NCBI RefSeq assembly: GCF_900070365.1
Contig: NZ_LN850107.1
Coordinates: forward strand, 7,341,113 to 7,405,112
Direction of reading: 5' to 3'
DNA length: 64,000 nt
Origin: Alloactinosynnema sp. L-07
Lineage (GTDB): Bacteria > Actinomycetota > Actinomycetes > Mycobacteriales > Pseudonocardiaceae
The notes below the pieces were generated by a model, which was not told where the DNA came from, made no database searches, and saw nothing but the letters and a program-made list of their open reading frames with translations. Both the position numbers and the translations under genes were made by a program. Shown here in pieces: positions 16,514 through 25,772 of the stretch (positions are counted from its first letter, which is position 1; every line of letters begins with the position of its first letter).

Positions 16514-19500
16514 ATGGGTGGGGACTCGCCGGGCACGTTCGGCGAGGTACTCCGCTTCCACCGGCTGCGCGCCAGGCTCACCCAGCAGGAACTCGCCGAG
16601 CGGTCCGGGCTGAGTGTCCGGGCACTTCGCTACATCGAGCGCGGCGGTGTCGACCGGCCCCGGCCGGAGTCGGTGCGCAGGCTGGCCGCCGCGGTCGGGG
16701 TGTCCCCCGACGACACCGAGTTCCACGAGGCGGCCGTGCGGCAGGCGGTCGCGCGGCGGGTGCGGGTCGGCATCCTGGGGCCGCTGACCGTGGAATTCGG
16801 TGACCGCCCGATCGAGGTCGGCGCGCTCAAGCTGCGGTCACTCCTGGGGCTGTTGGCGCTGCGCGCGGCCACGGCGGTGCGGCACGCGGAGATCATCGAC
16901 GTCCTGTGGGGCGACGACCCGCCCGACAGCTGCCTGAGCCTTGTGCACACCTATGTCTCCAGGCTCCGCCGCACCCTCGCGGGCCCGGACAAGGACGCCC
17001 AGGAGCTCATCACCTCCGTTCCTGGCGGCTACCGGCTCGACCTCGGCACCAACCAGCTCGACCTGGTCCGATTCGACGACCTGGTCACCCAGGGGCAGGG
17101 GCTGCGGGTGAGCCAGCCCGAGCGCGCCGCCGACCAGTACGAGGACGCCCTGGCCTGCTGGCGCGGTCCGCTGCTGGCCGACCTGCCCGCCCGCCTGCGC
17201 CAGCACCCGGCCGCCGTCGCGATGGCCGCGCGCCGCCGCGACGCCGCGATCGCCCACGCCGACCTTGGCCTGCAGCTCGGCCGCTATGACGAGGTGGTGA
17301 GCAGCACCCGCGGCCTGACCCACGACGAACCGCTGCACGAGGGACTGCACGCCCGGCTGATCCTCGGCCTGGCCGGGACCGGCGAGCAGGCCGCCGCGCT
17401 CGGCGTGTTCGCCGACATCCGGGCCCGGCTCGACGAGGACCTCGGTGTCGAGCCCGGCGCGGAGATCCGCGCCGCCCACCTGAAGGTGCTGCGCAGCGGC
17501 CAGACCGAACACCTCAGCCCGCGCCCACCCGCGCAGCTGCCCGCCGAGACCCCCGGGTTCGTCGGCCGGGCGGTCGCCCTGGAGCGGCTCGACGGGTTCC
17601 TGCAGGACATCGACGGGCACGCGGTGATCATCGCGGTGTCCGGCAGCGCCGGAGTGGGCAAGACCGCGCTGGCCGTGCGCTGGGCCCACCGGGTCCGCTC
17701 GCGCTTCCCCGACGGCCAGCTCAGCGTCAACCTGCACGGATTCGCCTCGGCCAACCCGCCGACCACGCAGGTGGTGCTGGTCCGGTTCCTGCACGCGCTC
17801 GGCGTGGCCCCGGAGCGGGTCCCGGCCGACGCCGACGAGGCCGCCGGGCTGTACCGGACGATGCTCACCGGCAAGCGCGTGCTGATCCTGCTCGACAACG
17901 CCGCCACCGCCGAGCAGATCCGCCCGCTGCTGCCCGGGTCGGCGGGCTGTCTCGTCCTGGTGACCAGCCGCGACCGGCTCACCGGCCTGACCGCGCGCGA
18001 CGGCGCCCACCAGCTCCCGCTCGACGTGCTGGCCCCGCAGGAGTCCGTCGAGCTGCTTGGCAGGCTCGTCGGCGTCGCCCGCACCCGGCGGGAGGCGCGC
18101 GCCGCGGCCGAGATGGCCGACACCTGCGCACATCTGCCGCTCGCGCTGCGCATCGCGGGCGCCAACCTGGCCATCCGCCCGCTGACCACCATCGCCGACT
18201 ACACCGGTGAGCTGCGCGACCGCGGCCGGATGGCGGGCCTGACCGTGGCGGGCGACGAGTCGGCCGCCGTCCGGGTCGCCTTCGACCTGTCCTACGCCCG
18301 CCTCGCCCCGGCCGCGCGCAGGCTGTTCCGGCTGCTCGGCCTGGTCCCCGGCAACGACATCGACCCACGCGGCGCCGCGGCGCTGGTGGACGCGTCGCCG
18401 GAGGAGGCCGCGCGGCTGCTGCGCGTGCTCGACCACGGCAACCTGATCCGCGAGCACGCCCCCGGCCGCTACACCTTCCACGACCTGCTGCGCGACTACG
18501 CGGCCAACCGGGCAGGCCACGCCGACGACGGCGACGACCGGTCCGCCGCGCTCACCCGGCTGTTCGGCCACTACCTGCGGTCGGTCCGCGCGCAGAGCGC
18601 GATGCTGTGGCAGGTCGAGCCCACCGCCGCCCCGGGCGGCGGCGAACAGGCCGCGATCGCCTGGCTAGACGCCGAACGCGGCAACCTCGTCGCCGCCACC
18701 CTCAAGGCGGGCGCCGTCGGCCTGCCCAGCTACGCCTGGCGTTTCGCCGAGGCCCTGCGCGGCTACTTCATCAACCGCGGCCACGGCAGCGACGGCATCG
18801 CCGTGTGCACCGCCGCCCTCGCCGCGGCCCGAGGCGCGGGCGACACCGACGCCGAGGCGTCGGTGCACGAGCTGCTCGGGCAGATCCACGCCATCCTCAG
18901 CGACTACGACAACGCGGGCGAACACCTCCAGTGGGCCCTGGAACTCAGCCGCAGCACCGGAAACCGCGTCATCGAGGCCTCGGCGCTCTACAACATGGCC
19001 CGCGCCCACTCGGTGTGCGGCAGACCCGCCCAGGCCTTGACGGTGTGCGAGGAGTCGCTGCATATCTACCGCGCCATCGGCAACCGCCGCGGCGAGGCCA
19101 CCGCGCTCAACTACCTGGGGATCAACCTACTTCTCCTGGGCCGCCCGGAAACCGCCGTCCAGCGACACACCGAGGCACTGGAACTGAGCGCCCGCATCGG
19201 CCACCGCCAAATCGAAGCCGCCGCCGCCCAGGGCCTCGGCCTGACCTACTGGGCACTCGGCGACCTCGCCCGAGCCGACCAGTGCTACCGCGACGCGCTC
19301 GCGGTGTGCCGAAAGTACGGATACCGACTGGGCGAGGTCAGCATGCTGGTCTGCCTGGCCGAGACCGGAAGCGACATGGGCACCTTCGCCGACGCCCACG
19401 CCTTGGTCCGTCAGGCCCTCGACCAGACCAGGGCGTTGGGGGAGCGGCGGCACGAGGTCAGCGGCCTCGACATCCTGGCCACCATCCAGTTGCGAACAGG

Positions 19501-19981
19501 CGAATGGTCAGCGGCGGCCATGCATTACGCGGACGCACTCGCCTTGGCGGGCAGCATCCGCTACAGCTTCGGCGAGGCATCTGTCCTGACTGGACTGTGC
19601 GCGCTGAACCGCCGCACCGGCGACCCGGCGGGCGCCGTCGACTTCGGCCTGCGTGCGCTTGGCCTGATCCGGGACACCGGCATGCGACTGCTGGAGGGGC
19701 GGACACTGACCGAGATCGCCCACGCCTACCTTGACGCGGGTGACCCGGCCGCCGCGGAGGAGTACATCGAACTGGGGATGTCGGTGACCACGCGTGCGGG
19801 GCAGCGGTTGGCCCAGGCGAGGGCACATCACGTCAGGGCGCTGATAAGGCACCGGGCGGGGAATGTCTTGGGGGCGCAGGAGGACTGGCGAGCGGCTTTG
19901 GGTGTCTTTGACGAACTGAATGTCCCGGAGGCAGCACACGTCCGGGCTCTGCTGTCTGCCGCAAGGCAGTTGGAGCACTAG
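16514..19981 (+). CDS. Large regulator: XRE HTH + BTAD/SARP + NB-ARC ATPase + TPR
   Basis: This 1155-residue protein has, in order: an XRE helix-turn-helix (about 10–70); an OmpR-like winged helix and BTAD domain (about 84–330, VGILGPLTVEFGDRPIEVG); an NB-ARC ATPase with P-loop GSAGVGKT (about 377–384); and a C-terminal TPR array (about 750–1150). This is the AfsR/large-SARP layout, which controls secondary metabolism or development. Combining an XRE and a BTAD DNA-binding module is less common. ATG 16514 is preferred because GGAGG at 16502-16506 sits 7 nt upstream; the frame extends upstream to 16250 without a good ribosome site. Confidence 0.9.
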   Translation: MGGDSPGTFGEVLRFHRLRARLTQQELAERSGLSVRALRYIERGGVDRPRPESVRRLAAAVGVSPDDTEFHEAAVRQAVARRVRVGILGPLTVEFGDRPIEVGALKLRSLLGLLALRAATAVRHAEIIDVLWGDDPPDSCLSLVHTYVSRLRRTLAGPDKDAQELITSVPGGYRLDLGTNQLDLVRFDDLVTQGQGLRVSQPERAADQYEDALACWRGPLLADLPARLRQHPAAVAMAARRRDAAIAHADLGLQLGRYDEVVSSTRGLTHDEPLHEGLHARLILGLAGTGEQAAALGVFADIRARLDEDLGVEPGAEIRAAHLKVLRSGQTEHLSPRPPAQLPAETPGFVGRAVALERLDGFLQDIDGHAVIIAVSGSAGVGKTALAVRWAHRVRSRFPDGQLSVNLHGFASANPPTTQVVLVRFLHALGVAPERVPADADEAAGLYRTMLTGKRVLILLDNAATAEQIRPLLPGSAGCLVLVTSRDRLTGLTARDGAHQLPLDVLAPQESVELLGRLVGVARTRREARAAAEMADTCAHLPLALRIAGANLAIRPLTTIADYTGELRDRGRMAGLTVAGDESAAVRVAFDLSYARLAPAARRLFRLLGLVPGNDIDPRGAAALVDASPEEAARLLRVLDHGNLIREHAPGRYTFHDLLRDYAANRAGHADDGDDRSAALTRLFGHYLRSVRAQSAMLWQVEPTAAPGGGEQAAIAWLDAERGNLVAATLKAGAVGLPSYAWRFAEALRGYFINRGHGSDGIAVCTAALAAARGAGDTDAEASVHELLGQIHAILSDYDNAGEHLQWALELSRSTGNRVIEASALYNMARAHSVCGRPAQALTVCEESLHIYRAIGNRRGEATALNYLGINLLLLGRPETAVQRHTEALELSARIGHRQIEAAAAQGLGLTYWALGDLARADQCYRDALAVCRKYGYRLGEVSMLVCLAETGSDMGTFADAHALVRQALDQTRALGERRHEVSGLDILATIQLRTGEWSAAAMHYADALALAGSIRYSFGEASVLTGLCALNRRTGDPAGAVDFGLRALGLIRDTGMRLLEGRTLTEIAHAYLDAGDPAAAEEYIELGMSVTTRAGQRLAQARAHHVRALIRHRAGNVLGAQEDWRAALGVFDELNVPEAAHVRALLSAARQLEH

Positions 19982-20046
19982 ACCGTCGCACGCCAAGACA
20001 AGGCTAGACAAGAGCAAAAGCGCGCCTGGCTGGCGGTCCTTGAGTG

Positions 20047-21297
20047 TCAGGTTGTCTGGGGGGCGGGGACGCCGGTGCGGGGGGTTCTGGCTGTTAATTC
20101 TGTATTGGCCGCGCGTTGGGCTCGGGACCAGGCGATGGTGGCGGGGATGGCTATGACGACGCCCAGTGCCCCTGCCAAGGCGATGGTGTTGGCCGAGGAC
20201 CCGATCAATTGGGCCACGGCACCGCCTAGGCCGACGCCTAGGCCTTGGGCTACTCGAAGGCCGGTGCGGGCCGCGCCGAAGGCGCCGCCGCGGATTTCGT
20301 TGGGGACGATGGTGTTGAAGAGGCTCATGACGGTGATCTGGTAGGCGCCGACGGCTCCCGCGAGGAAGAGCAGGAGGAGGGCGAAGATCAGGTTCGGCTG
20401 GAGTACGAACAAGGTCAGGACCGCCACGGAGGCCGCTGCCAGGACACCGATGACCCGGGGGCGGGCTGACACCGGCACGTACCTGGAGATCAGGAAGGTG
20501 CCGACGATGAAGCCGAGGGGGTCGGCGGCCAGGAGCAGGCCGACCGCCTTGGATGGGGCGCCGATCTCGGCGGCCAGGGGGGCGGCGAGTCCTTCGGGGA
20601 TCACGGCCAGGCCGACCAGCCAGGACAGTGTGATCAGGATGCGGAGTCGTCGGTCGCCGAAGACGAAGCGGGCGCCTGCGAGCCAGTGGTCCTGTTTGCT
20701 GCCCGCGGGTGGGCGGTTGCCGACCCAGCGGCGCACGATGAGGGCGGCCAGGGCGAAGGTGGCGGCGTCGATGGCCAGGGCCCAAGAGGTGCCGATCCAG
20801 GCCACCAGCAGGCCGCCGCCGCCGAGGCCGATCAGGAGCATCGTGTTGGTCGTGATGCCGCGCAGCTCCTGGCTGCGGAAGTAGAGGTCGTCCTCGTCGA
20901 AGATCTCGCGGGTGGTGGCGTTCTGGGCGGCGACGGCCGGTGACTGGATCAACGGGACGCCGATGACCAGGATGAACAGCACCCACAGTGGCATGTTCGG
21001 GATGGCCATCAGGCCAACCAGCACCGCCTGGGCGGCCGAGCACACCACCATCAGAGTTCGCCTGCGGTAGCGGTCGGCGAAATGGGACAGGCCGAGCCCG
21101 CCCGCCAGCGCGGGCAGGAAGGTCAACGCGTAGATTCCGGCCGACCAGAGCGCCGACCCGGTGCGGGTGAACACCAGTATCGCCAGCGCGACTCTGGTCA
21201 GCTGGTCGCCTGCGACGGACATGGCCTCGGTGAACCAGAGCGCGCGGAACTCTCGGTTCGCTAACACCGCGAACATGCTCGGCGCTGGTCGGCTCAC
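20047..21297 (-). CDS. MFS exporter
   Basis: This 416-residue, 12-helix transporter starts at GTG 21297, preceded by GGGAG at good spacing, and then runs MFAVLANREFRALWFTEAMS. The GLSHFADRYRRRTLM loop is the MFS motif between helices 2 and 3. The frame is open to 21525, which would add 76 hydrophilic residues without family resemblance. It is similar in type to the NRPS-linked exporter at 32171-33541. The substrate is unknown. Confidence 0.85.
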   Translation of the reverse strand: MSRPAPSMFAVLANREFRALWFTEAMSVAGDQLTRVALAILVFTRTGSALWSAGIYALTFLPALAGGLGLSHFADRYRRRTLMVVCSAAQAVLVGLMAIPNMPLWVLFILVIGVPLIQSPAVAAQNATTREIFDEDDLYFRSQELRGITTNTMLLIGLGGGGLLVAWIGTSWALAIDAATFALAALIVRRWVGNRPPAGSKQDHWLAGARFVFGDRRLRILITLSWLVGLAVIPEGLAAPLAAEIGAPSKAVGLLLAADPLGFIVGTFLISRYVPVSARPRVIGVLAAASVAVLTLFVLQPNLIFALLLLFLAGAVGAYQITVMSLFNTIVPNEIRGGAFGAARTGLRVAQGLGVGLGGAVAQLIGSSANTIALAGALGVVIAIPATIAWSRAQRAANTELTARTPRTGVPAPQTT

Positions 21298-21669
21298 ATC
21301 AACTCCCGGTCCGGCGGGTGGTTCCCACTCGGGCTGAGCGGCATCCTCCAGGGGCCGGTGTGTGGCCCTGGTGGATTTCGCGGCATCCTGCCACTCGGTC
21401 ACCGCCGCGTCGCTCAGAGTACCGGCATATCGCTGCGTGATCAGCGGCGCCCGAGCATTCGAGTCCGGATATCGCACCGATGGGGCCGTCCGGCGCAATC
21501 TCGGCAATCTGTTTCCAACTACCAACGCGCTGAATGGACTACAAACGCCGTGCGCTGCGACCGACCGTTCGGCGCCGACGGGTCATCACCGGCTGTTTGT
21601 TCGCCAACACTGGCCCACACCCGGCGATGGGCCCAGCGGGGCGGGAAATGGGGAATGGGGAAGAGCGGC

Positions 21670-22005
21670 ATGGACGGCACAGCGGTCGTGGTGACCGGAG
21701 CGGGACGGGGACTCGGCGCGGCGTTCGCGGCGCACCTGGCCAGGGCGGGCGCGGCGGTGGTGTGGTGCACTTCCTGCTCGACGAGCGTTCCGCCGGGATC
21801 ACCGGCCAGTTGGTGCGCTGCACCCGGGAGGGTGCACATCGTCGGCCAGCCCTCGTTCGCCGATCCTGCGGCGGACACTTGGGACCTCGACAGCGTCGAC
21901 GAAGCGTTCACGGAGGTCTTCCAGGCCCATTTGGAGCCCAACGGGTTGGAGAAGCGATTGCCGCCGCGGCTGCGCAAGTGGCCGACGGCCGCGCTCACAG
22001 CGTGA
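21670..22005 (+). pseudogene. Remnant of a short-chain dehydrogenase (SDR)
   Basis: The ATG at 21670 starts a normal SDR N terminus, TGAGRGLGAAFAAHLARAGAAVV, containing the NAD(P)-binding TGxxxGxG motif. The sequence then jumps, in another frame, to VHFLLDERSAGITGQLV, the usual SDR C-terminal region. It returns to the first frame for RVHIVGQPSF and VDEAFTEVFQAHLEPNGLEKRLPPRLRKW. The catalytic Ser-Tyr-Lys middle, roughly 200 residues, is missing. This is an internally deleted and frameshifted copy. Confidence 0.75.
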
Positions 22006-22396
22006 GTGAGTTCCATCACAGAGAGTTTAAGTCCGGCCGGCGGGAACGCGACCCCGGAGGGGTGACTTCGGTTGCGCCCCACCGTGTCATGAATCGAGGG
22101 GTCAGGCGTCGGGAAGTCAAGGGCCTTCGGCCACAACGCCGCAGGTACTTGCTCCATTTGGGCGCTGCTTGGCGTAGTGGGGTCACTACTGTCGGCGCAG
22201 GCCGTAACGTGGAGTCGTCGGGCGACATGGCGTGGCCGGGAGCAGGTGATACGCCGAACAACAGGTCGGCGATGTTACGGACGATAAGCCGTTAGACGGG
22301 GAACTGTGTCGGGACAGAGGCATACGCTTCTAGGTACGACGGTAATCCGGCGGAAGTCCGCGGGCTGTCGCGAGTGAGGAAGGGGAGGTCGCACCG
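22006..22396. other. Intergenic region upstream of the micro-ORF array
   Basis: These 391 bp hold no convincing gene. Several GC-rich inverted segments are present (for example GTCCGGCCGGC and ACCCCGGAGGGGT around 22031-22065). It lies downstream of the minus-strand micro-ORF array, so a transcript from that array would end here. No known riboswitch was recognised. Confidence 0.4.
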
Positions 22397-22403
22397 TTGG
22401 GGT

Positions 22404-23271
22404 TCACCAGTCGTGGGAACGGGCGGAAGACGCCTCCCCCGCACGAGGGGCTGAGCACTCGGGCCGACGCCGATGGCGCGGCGTCCGAGTCGGTCACCAG
22501 TCACGACTGCGCATGGGGTTCTCCTGGGGTCGATGGGGACATGACGGTTGACTCGGGTGTCACCAGTCGCGGCTCATGGGAGCTTCCTTCGGTAGATGTG
22601 GACCAGGCGGCGGAGCGGAGTGTCACCAGTCGCGGCTCATCGGAGCTTCCTTCGGTTCGTGGGGGAATGGACGGGGTGGGGGTCACCAGTCGCGGCTCAT
22701 CGGAACTTCCTTCAGTCGGTGTGGACGGATCGATCGGGAATGTGATCACCAGTCGCGGCTCATCGGAACTTCCTTCAGTCGGTGTGGACGGATCAATCGG
22801 GAATGTGATCACCAGTCGCGGCTCATCGGAGCTTCCTTCGGTTCGTGGGGAAATGGACGGGGCGGGTTTCACCAGTCGCGGCTCATCTGAGCTTTCTCCT
22901 TCTGCGAGTGCGGACGGGGGCGATAGGGGTGGGGTCACCAGTCGCGGCTCATTGGGGCTTCCTTCAGTCGGTGTGGACGGATCAAATGGAAATGTGATCA
23001 CCAGTCGCGGCTCATCGGAGCTTCCTTCGGTTCGTGGGGACGGGGACTCGGGGGCGGATCTCACCAGTCACGGCTACGCATCAGGGGCTCCATCATTTAG
23101 GGGGGACGGGGTGGAGGGGCAGGTCACCAGTCGCGGCTCATCTGGGCTTCCTTTGGCTAGTGGGGACGGGAGCACCGGGTTCGAGATCACCAGTCGCGGC
23201 TCATCGGACATTCCTTCGGTTACGGGGACGGAAACAGGGGCGGAAGCTGGGATCACCAGTCGCGGCTCCGG
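22404..23271 (-). repeat. Array of about 60-bp units, each a minus-strand SRDW-stop micro-ORF
   Basis: About 14 units spaced 60–67 bp share the plus-strand core TCACCAGTCGCGGCTCAT. On the minus strand eleven are complete micro-ORFs: a Shine-Dalgarno (AAGGAAG, AGGAG or GGAG) 5–9 nt before ATG, then AGC CGC GAC TGG TGA (MSRDW-stop). They lie at 22494-22514, 22560-22577, 22623-22640, 22683-22700, 22746-22763, 22809-22826, 22869-22886, 22935-22952, 22998-23015, 23061-23081 and 23124-23141; a twelfth is at 23187-23204. The ones at 22494 and 23061 have an extra Arg codon (MRSRDW) and synonymous changes. Edge copies at 22404 (RSHDW-stop, no start) and 23253 (no ATG at the usual place) are degenerate. 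The plus frame is also open, so it could be read as a Ser/Gly-rich extension of the GGDEF gene. Confidence 0.8.
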
Positions 23272-23440
23272 ATCGGACTCACCTCCGGGCTTAACGAGCG
23301 TCGAGGGCTGCGGCAGCGATGCACTTGCAACACCTCCTCGCGACGGCGCTCAACAGGTGGGGCAGGCCGAAGCGCGCGTTCGCGACGGTCGTGAACGGAA
23401 CGTGGGCCGGTTCCGTTCACGGCTAAGTGTGACGGACCGG

Positions 23441-24742
23441 ATGCACGCTGAACACCCTCCGGGCCATTCGTTGCTTTCGGTGCGACGGTGGGGCCTTTGG
23501 ACTCTTCCGCACCCGGCTCTGCGTTACATCCTGGCGTTCGAACTCGTCACGATCTTGGCCGTCGTTTTCGCTGTCGTCACCGACCCGCCGGCACTTGAGA
23601 TGGACTGGCGGCGCCTCGCGGTGCTCATCGCGGCGGGTGCCGCGCATCTGTGGATCTCCCGCCGAACTGAGGAGACGCGCCGCGACGGCGGCACCGGTCC
23701 GCACATGGACACCAGCGTCGTGTGGATCCTGCCCGCGATGGTCCTGCTGCCCGCGTGGATGGCCGTGGTGTCGATGCTGCTGCTGCGCGTGCAGCTCTAC
23801 CCGGTCGCCCGCCGCCCGCTCTACCGATACACCTTCGGCACGGCGGGCATCCTGCTCGCGGCCTTGGCGTCGCTCTTCGTGATCAGATTTTCCGGCATCC
23901 ACGTCACTGAGACCTTCGGCGCGCGGGAATCGTTGCTTCTCGCTTTGGCGGGTGCCGCGTACTTCGTCGTCAACGCCATCGCCATCGGTGGTGTCATCGC
24001 CCTGTCGACCCCGCAGCCGACGTGGACCGCGGTGGTCGGTTCCAGCCGCGACAACGCCATGGCGGCGCTGACGGTCAGTCTCGGTGCCCTGGCCGCGCTG
24101 GCCATCGCCCATTCCTGGCTCGCGCCGCTGTTCCTGGTTCCGCTGCTCGGCGCGGTCGACTGGGGCCTGCTGCAGATCGAGAACCTCAAGGGCGACGCCC
24201 GCACCGACCACAAGACCCAGCTACTCAACAGCCGAGGCTGGCACGAGCAGACCGGTCGTGAGATGGCCCGCGCCCGCAGGCAACAGGGCCTGATCGCCGT
24301 CGCGGTGATCGACCTCGACCACTTCAAGCAGGTCAACGACACCTGGGGACACCCGGCGGGCGACGCCGTGCTGCGCGCGGTGGGCACCGTGCTGCGGGAG
24401 ACGACCCGCCAGGGCGACGTGGTCGGCCGGTTCGGCGGCGAGGAGTTCGTGCTGCTGCTGCCCGACACCGACGCCGACCAGGCGGCCAGGGTGGCCGAGC
24501 GCGTGCGAATGGGCGTCGCCGAGATGCACGTCGCGGCCACCGACAAGCGCGGTCAGCCGGTGCTGATCTCGCACCGCACCGCCTCGATCGGCATCGCGTC
24601 GGGCCCGGGGGCCACCTCCGACCTCGACGACCTGCTCCGCTCGGCCGACGCGGCGGTCTACGAGGCCAAGCACGGCGGTCGCAACCAGGTTCGAGTGGCC
24701 GACCCCGCCCAAGCCCACTCGCCCGCCGCCCCGGAACTCTAG
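23441..24742 (+). CDS. Membrane-bound diguanylate cyclase (GGDEF)
   Basis: This 433-residue protein has about six to seven transmembrane helices (residues about 25–240) followed by a GGDEF domain (about 260–425). The active site reads RFGGEEFVLLLPDTDAD (GGEEF, at about 330) after IDLDHFKQVNDTWGHPAGD, so cyclic-di-GMP synthesis is expected. I chose ATG 23441 (GTG 23429 is also possible). The frame is open back to 22397, but that part is the repeat array, whose variation protects the minus-strand reading rather than this one. The membrane part probably senses a signal. Confidence 0.82.
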   Translation: MHAEHPPGHSLLSVRRWGLWTLPHPALRYILAFELVTILAVVFAVVTDPPALEMDWRRLAVLIAAGAAHLWISRRTEETRRDGGTGPHMDTSVVWILPAMVLLPAWMAVVSMLLLRVQLYPVARRPLYRYTFGTAGILLAALASLFVIRFSGIHVTETFGARESLLLALAGAAYFVVNAIAIGGVIALSTPQPTWTAVVGSSRDNAMAALTVSLGALAALAIAHSWLAPLFLVPLLGAVDWGLLQIENLKGDARTDHKTQLLNSRGWHEQTGREMARARRQQGLIAVAVIDLDHFKQVNDTWGHPAGDAVLRAVGTVLRETTRQGDVVGRFGGEEFVLLLPDTDADQAARVAERVRMGVAEMHVAATDKRGQPVLISHRTASIGIASGPGATSDLDDLLRSADAAVYEAKHGGRNQVRVADPAQAHSPAAPEL

Positions 24743-24773
24743 AGCTGGGAGCGCGGCCGCCGTCACGGTCTAC

Positions 24774-25754
24774 TCAGGTGGCGGTCTGTTCCACACCGAA
24801 GGCCGGGTAGTCACGGAGGAACGCCGTGTAGCGCGGGCTGCGGGCGATCACGTCCTGGTAGGCGGCGCAGGCGAGCTTGCGGACCTGGTCGGCGAACGAC
24901 GCGGCGGGGCCGTCGGGGTGCCAGCCGATCAGATTGCGCCAGCGCAGCGGGTTGCCCTGGATCGGCACCGGCACCACACCGGGGAACCGGCGGAACATCG
25001 GCTGGCACAGCACCACGGCGTCGCCGGACTCGACCAGGTCGACGCAGCTGGCGAAATCGGTTTCGTACAGTGCACGAGGGGTGAATCCGGCGCGGGCGCA
25101 CGCCGCGGCGAAGCACTCGCCGAAGCAGCCGTCCCCAGGGGTGGCGCCCCAGTGCACGTCGGCGAGGTCGGCCAGGTCGACCGCGTCCTGATTCGCCATC
25201 GGGTGGTCCTCGGCGAGCAGGACGAACACCGGGTCGGTGGCCAGCGTCCGCCACAGCACCCCCGGCTGTGCGGGTGGGGCGGCGTCCCCGCAGACGCCGA
25301 CCACGGCGTAGTCGACCTTCCCGTCGGCCACCATCGTGCCCAGTTCCTCCGACGACCAGGACGCGTAGGTGGTGACCACCAGGTCCGGGTAGGTCGTGGT
25401 GAGCTGGTGGACCAGCGCGCCGAGGAGCGGGCCGGTGGCCGAGGCCAGCCGCAGCCGGGTCGGCGTGTCGCCGGGAATTCGTTCGTTGTTCGCGAACCGC
25501 GCCGCCTCTTCACGTAGTCCGGACACGGCCGGAAGCAGCAATCGGGCGCGCGCGAGGACCAATTCGCCCAGCGGGGTCGCGCGGGCGCCCTTGCGGTCGC
25601 GGTCGAACAGCGGGCCGCCCAGTGCCCGTTCGATGCGGTGCAGCTGCGCGGTGAGCGCGGGCTGGGCGAGTCCCAGCGCCGCGGCGGCCTTGGTGATGCT
25701 GCCCGCTTCGTCGATCGCGCAGATGATCCGGAAGTGGCGCAGTTCCAGCTCCAT
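24774..25754 (-). CDS. LysR-family transcriptional regulator
   Basis: This 326-residue protein has a winged helix-turn-helix at residues 1–62 (LRHFRIICAIDEAGSITKAAAALGLAQPALTAQLHRIE). The periplasmic-binding-like effector domain starts at about 95. Three Cys residues in the effector domain (DGCFGECFAAACARAG) are unusual. It stands alone and converges with the GGDEF gene, so targets cannot be inferred. Confidence 0.9.
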   Translation of the reverse strand: MELELRHFRIICAIDEAGSITKAAAALGLAQPALTAQLHRIERALGGPLFDRDRKGARATPLGELVLARARLLLPAVSGLREEAARFANNERIPGDTPTRLRLASATGPLLGALVHQLTTTYPDLVVTTYASWSSEELGTMVADGKVDYAVVGVCGDAAPPAQPGVLWRTLATDPVFVLLAEDHPMANQDAVDLADLADVHWGATPGDGCFGECFAAACARAGFTPRALYETDFASCVDLVESGDAVVLCQPMFRRFPGVVPVPIQGNPLRWRNLIGWHPDGPAASFADQVRKLACAAYQDVIARSPRYTAFLRDYPAFGVEQTAT

Positions 25755-25772
25755 GAACCAACGCTAAGGTGC

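Noticed and set aside
22006..22396. Cyclic-di-GMP riboswitch ahead of the GGDEF gene
   Set aside because: The region does not contain the conserved GEMM-type loop motifs; it is also separated from the cyclase by the array.
22576..22890. 104-aa plus-strand ORF with HQSRLIG repeats
   Set aside because: Third reading of the same array; no start signal and no family resemblance.
22501..23064. 187-aa minus-strand ORF with repeated DEPRLV motif
   Set aside because: It is another frame of the same repeats. It has no ribosome site of its own, and substitutions between units do not protect its peptide.
22404..23271. CRISPR array
   Set aside because: Spacing is regular, but the sequences between repeats resemble each other, two neighbouring units are almost identical, the repeat is not constant in length, and no cas gene is nearby.
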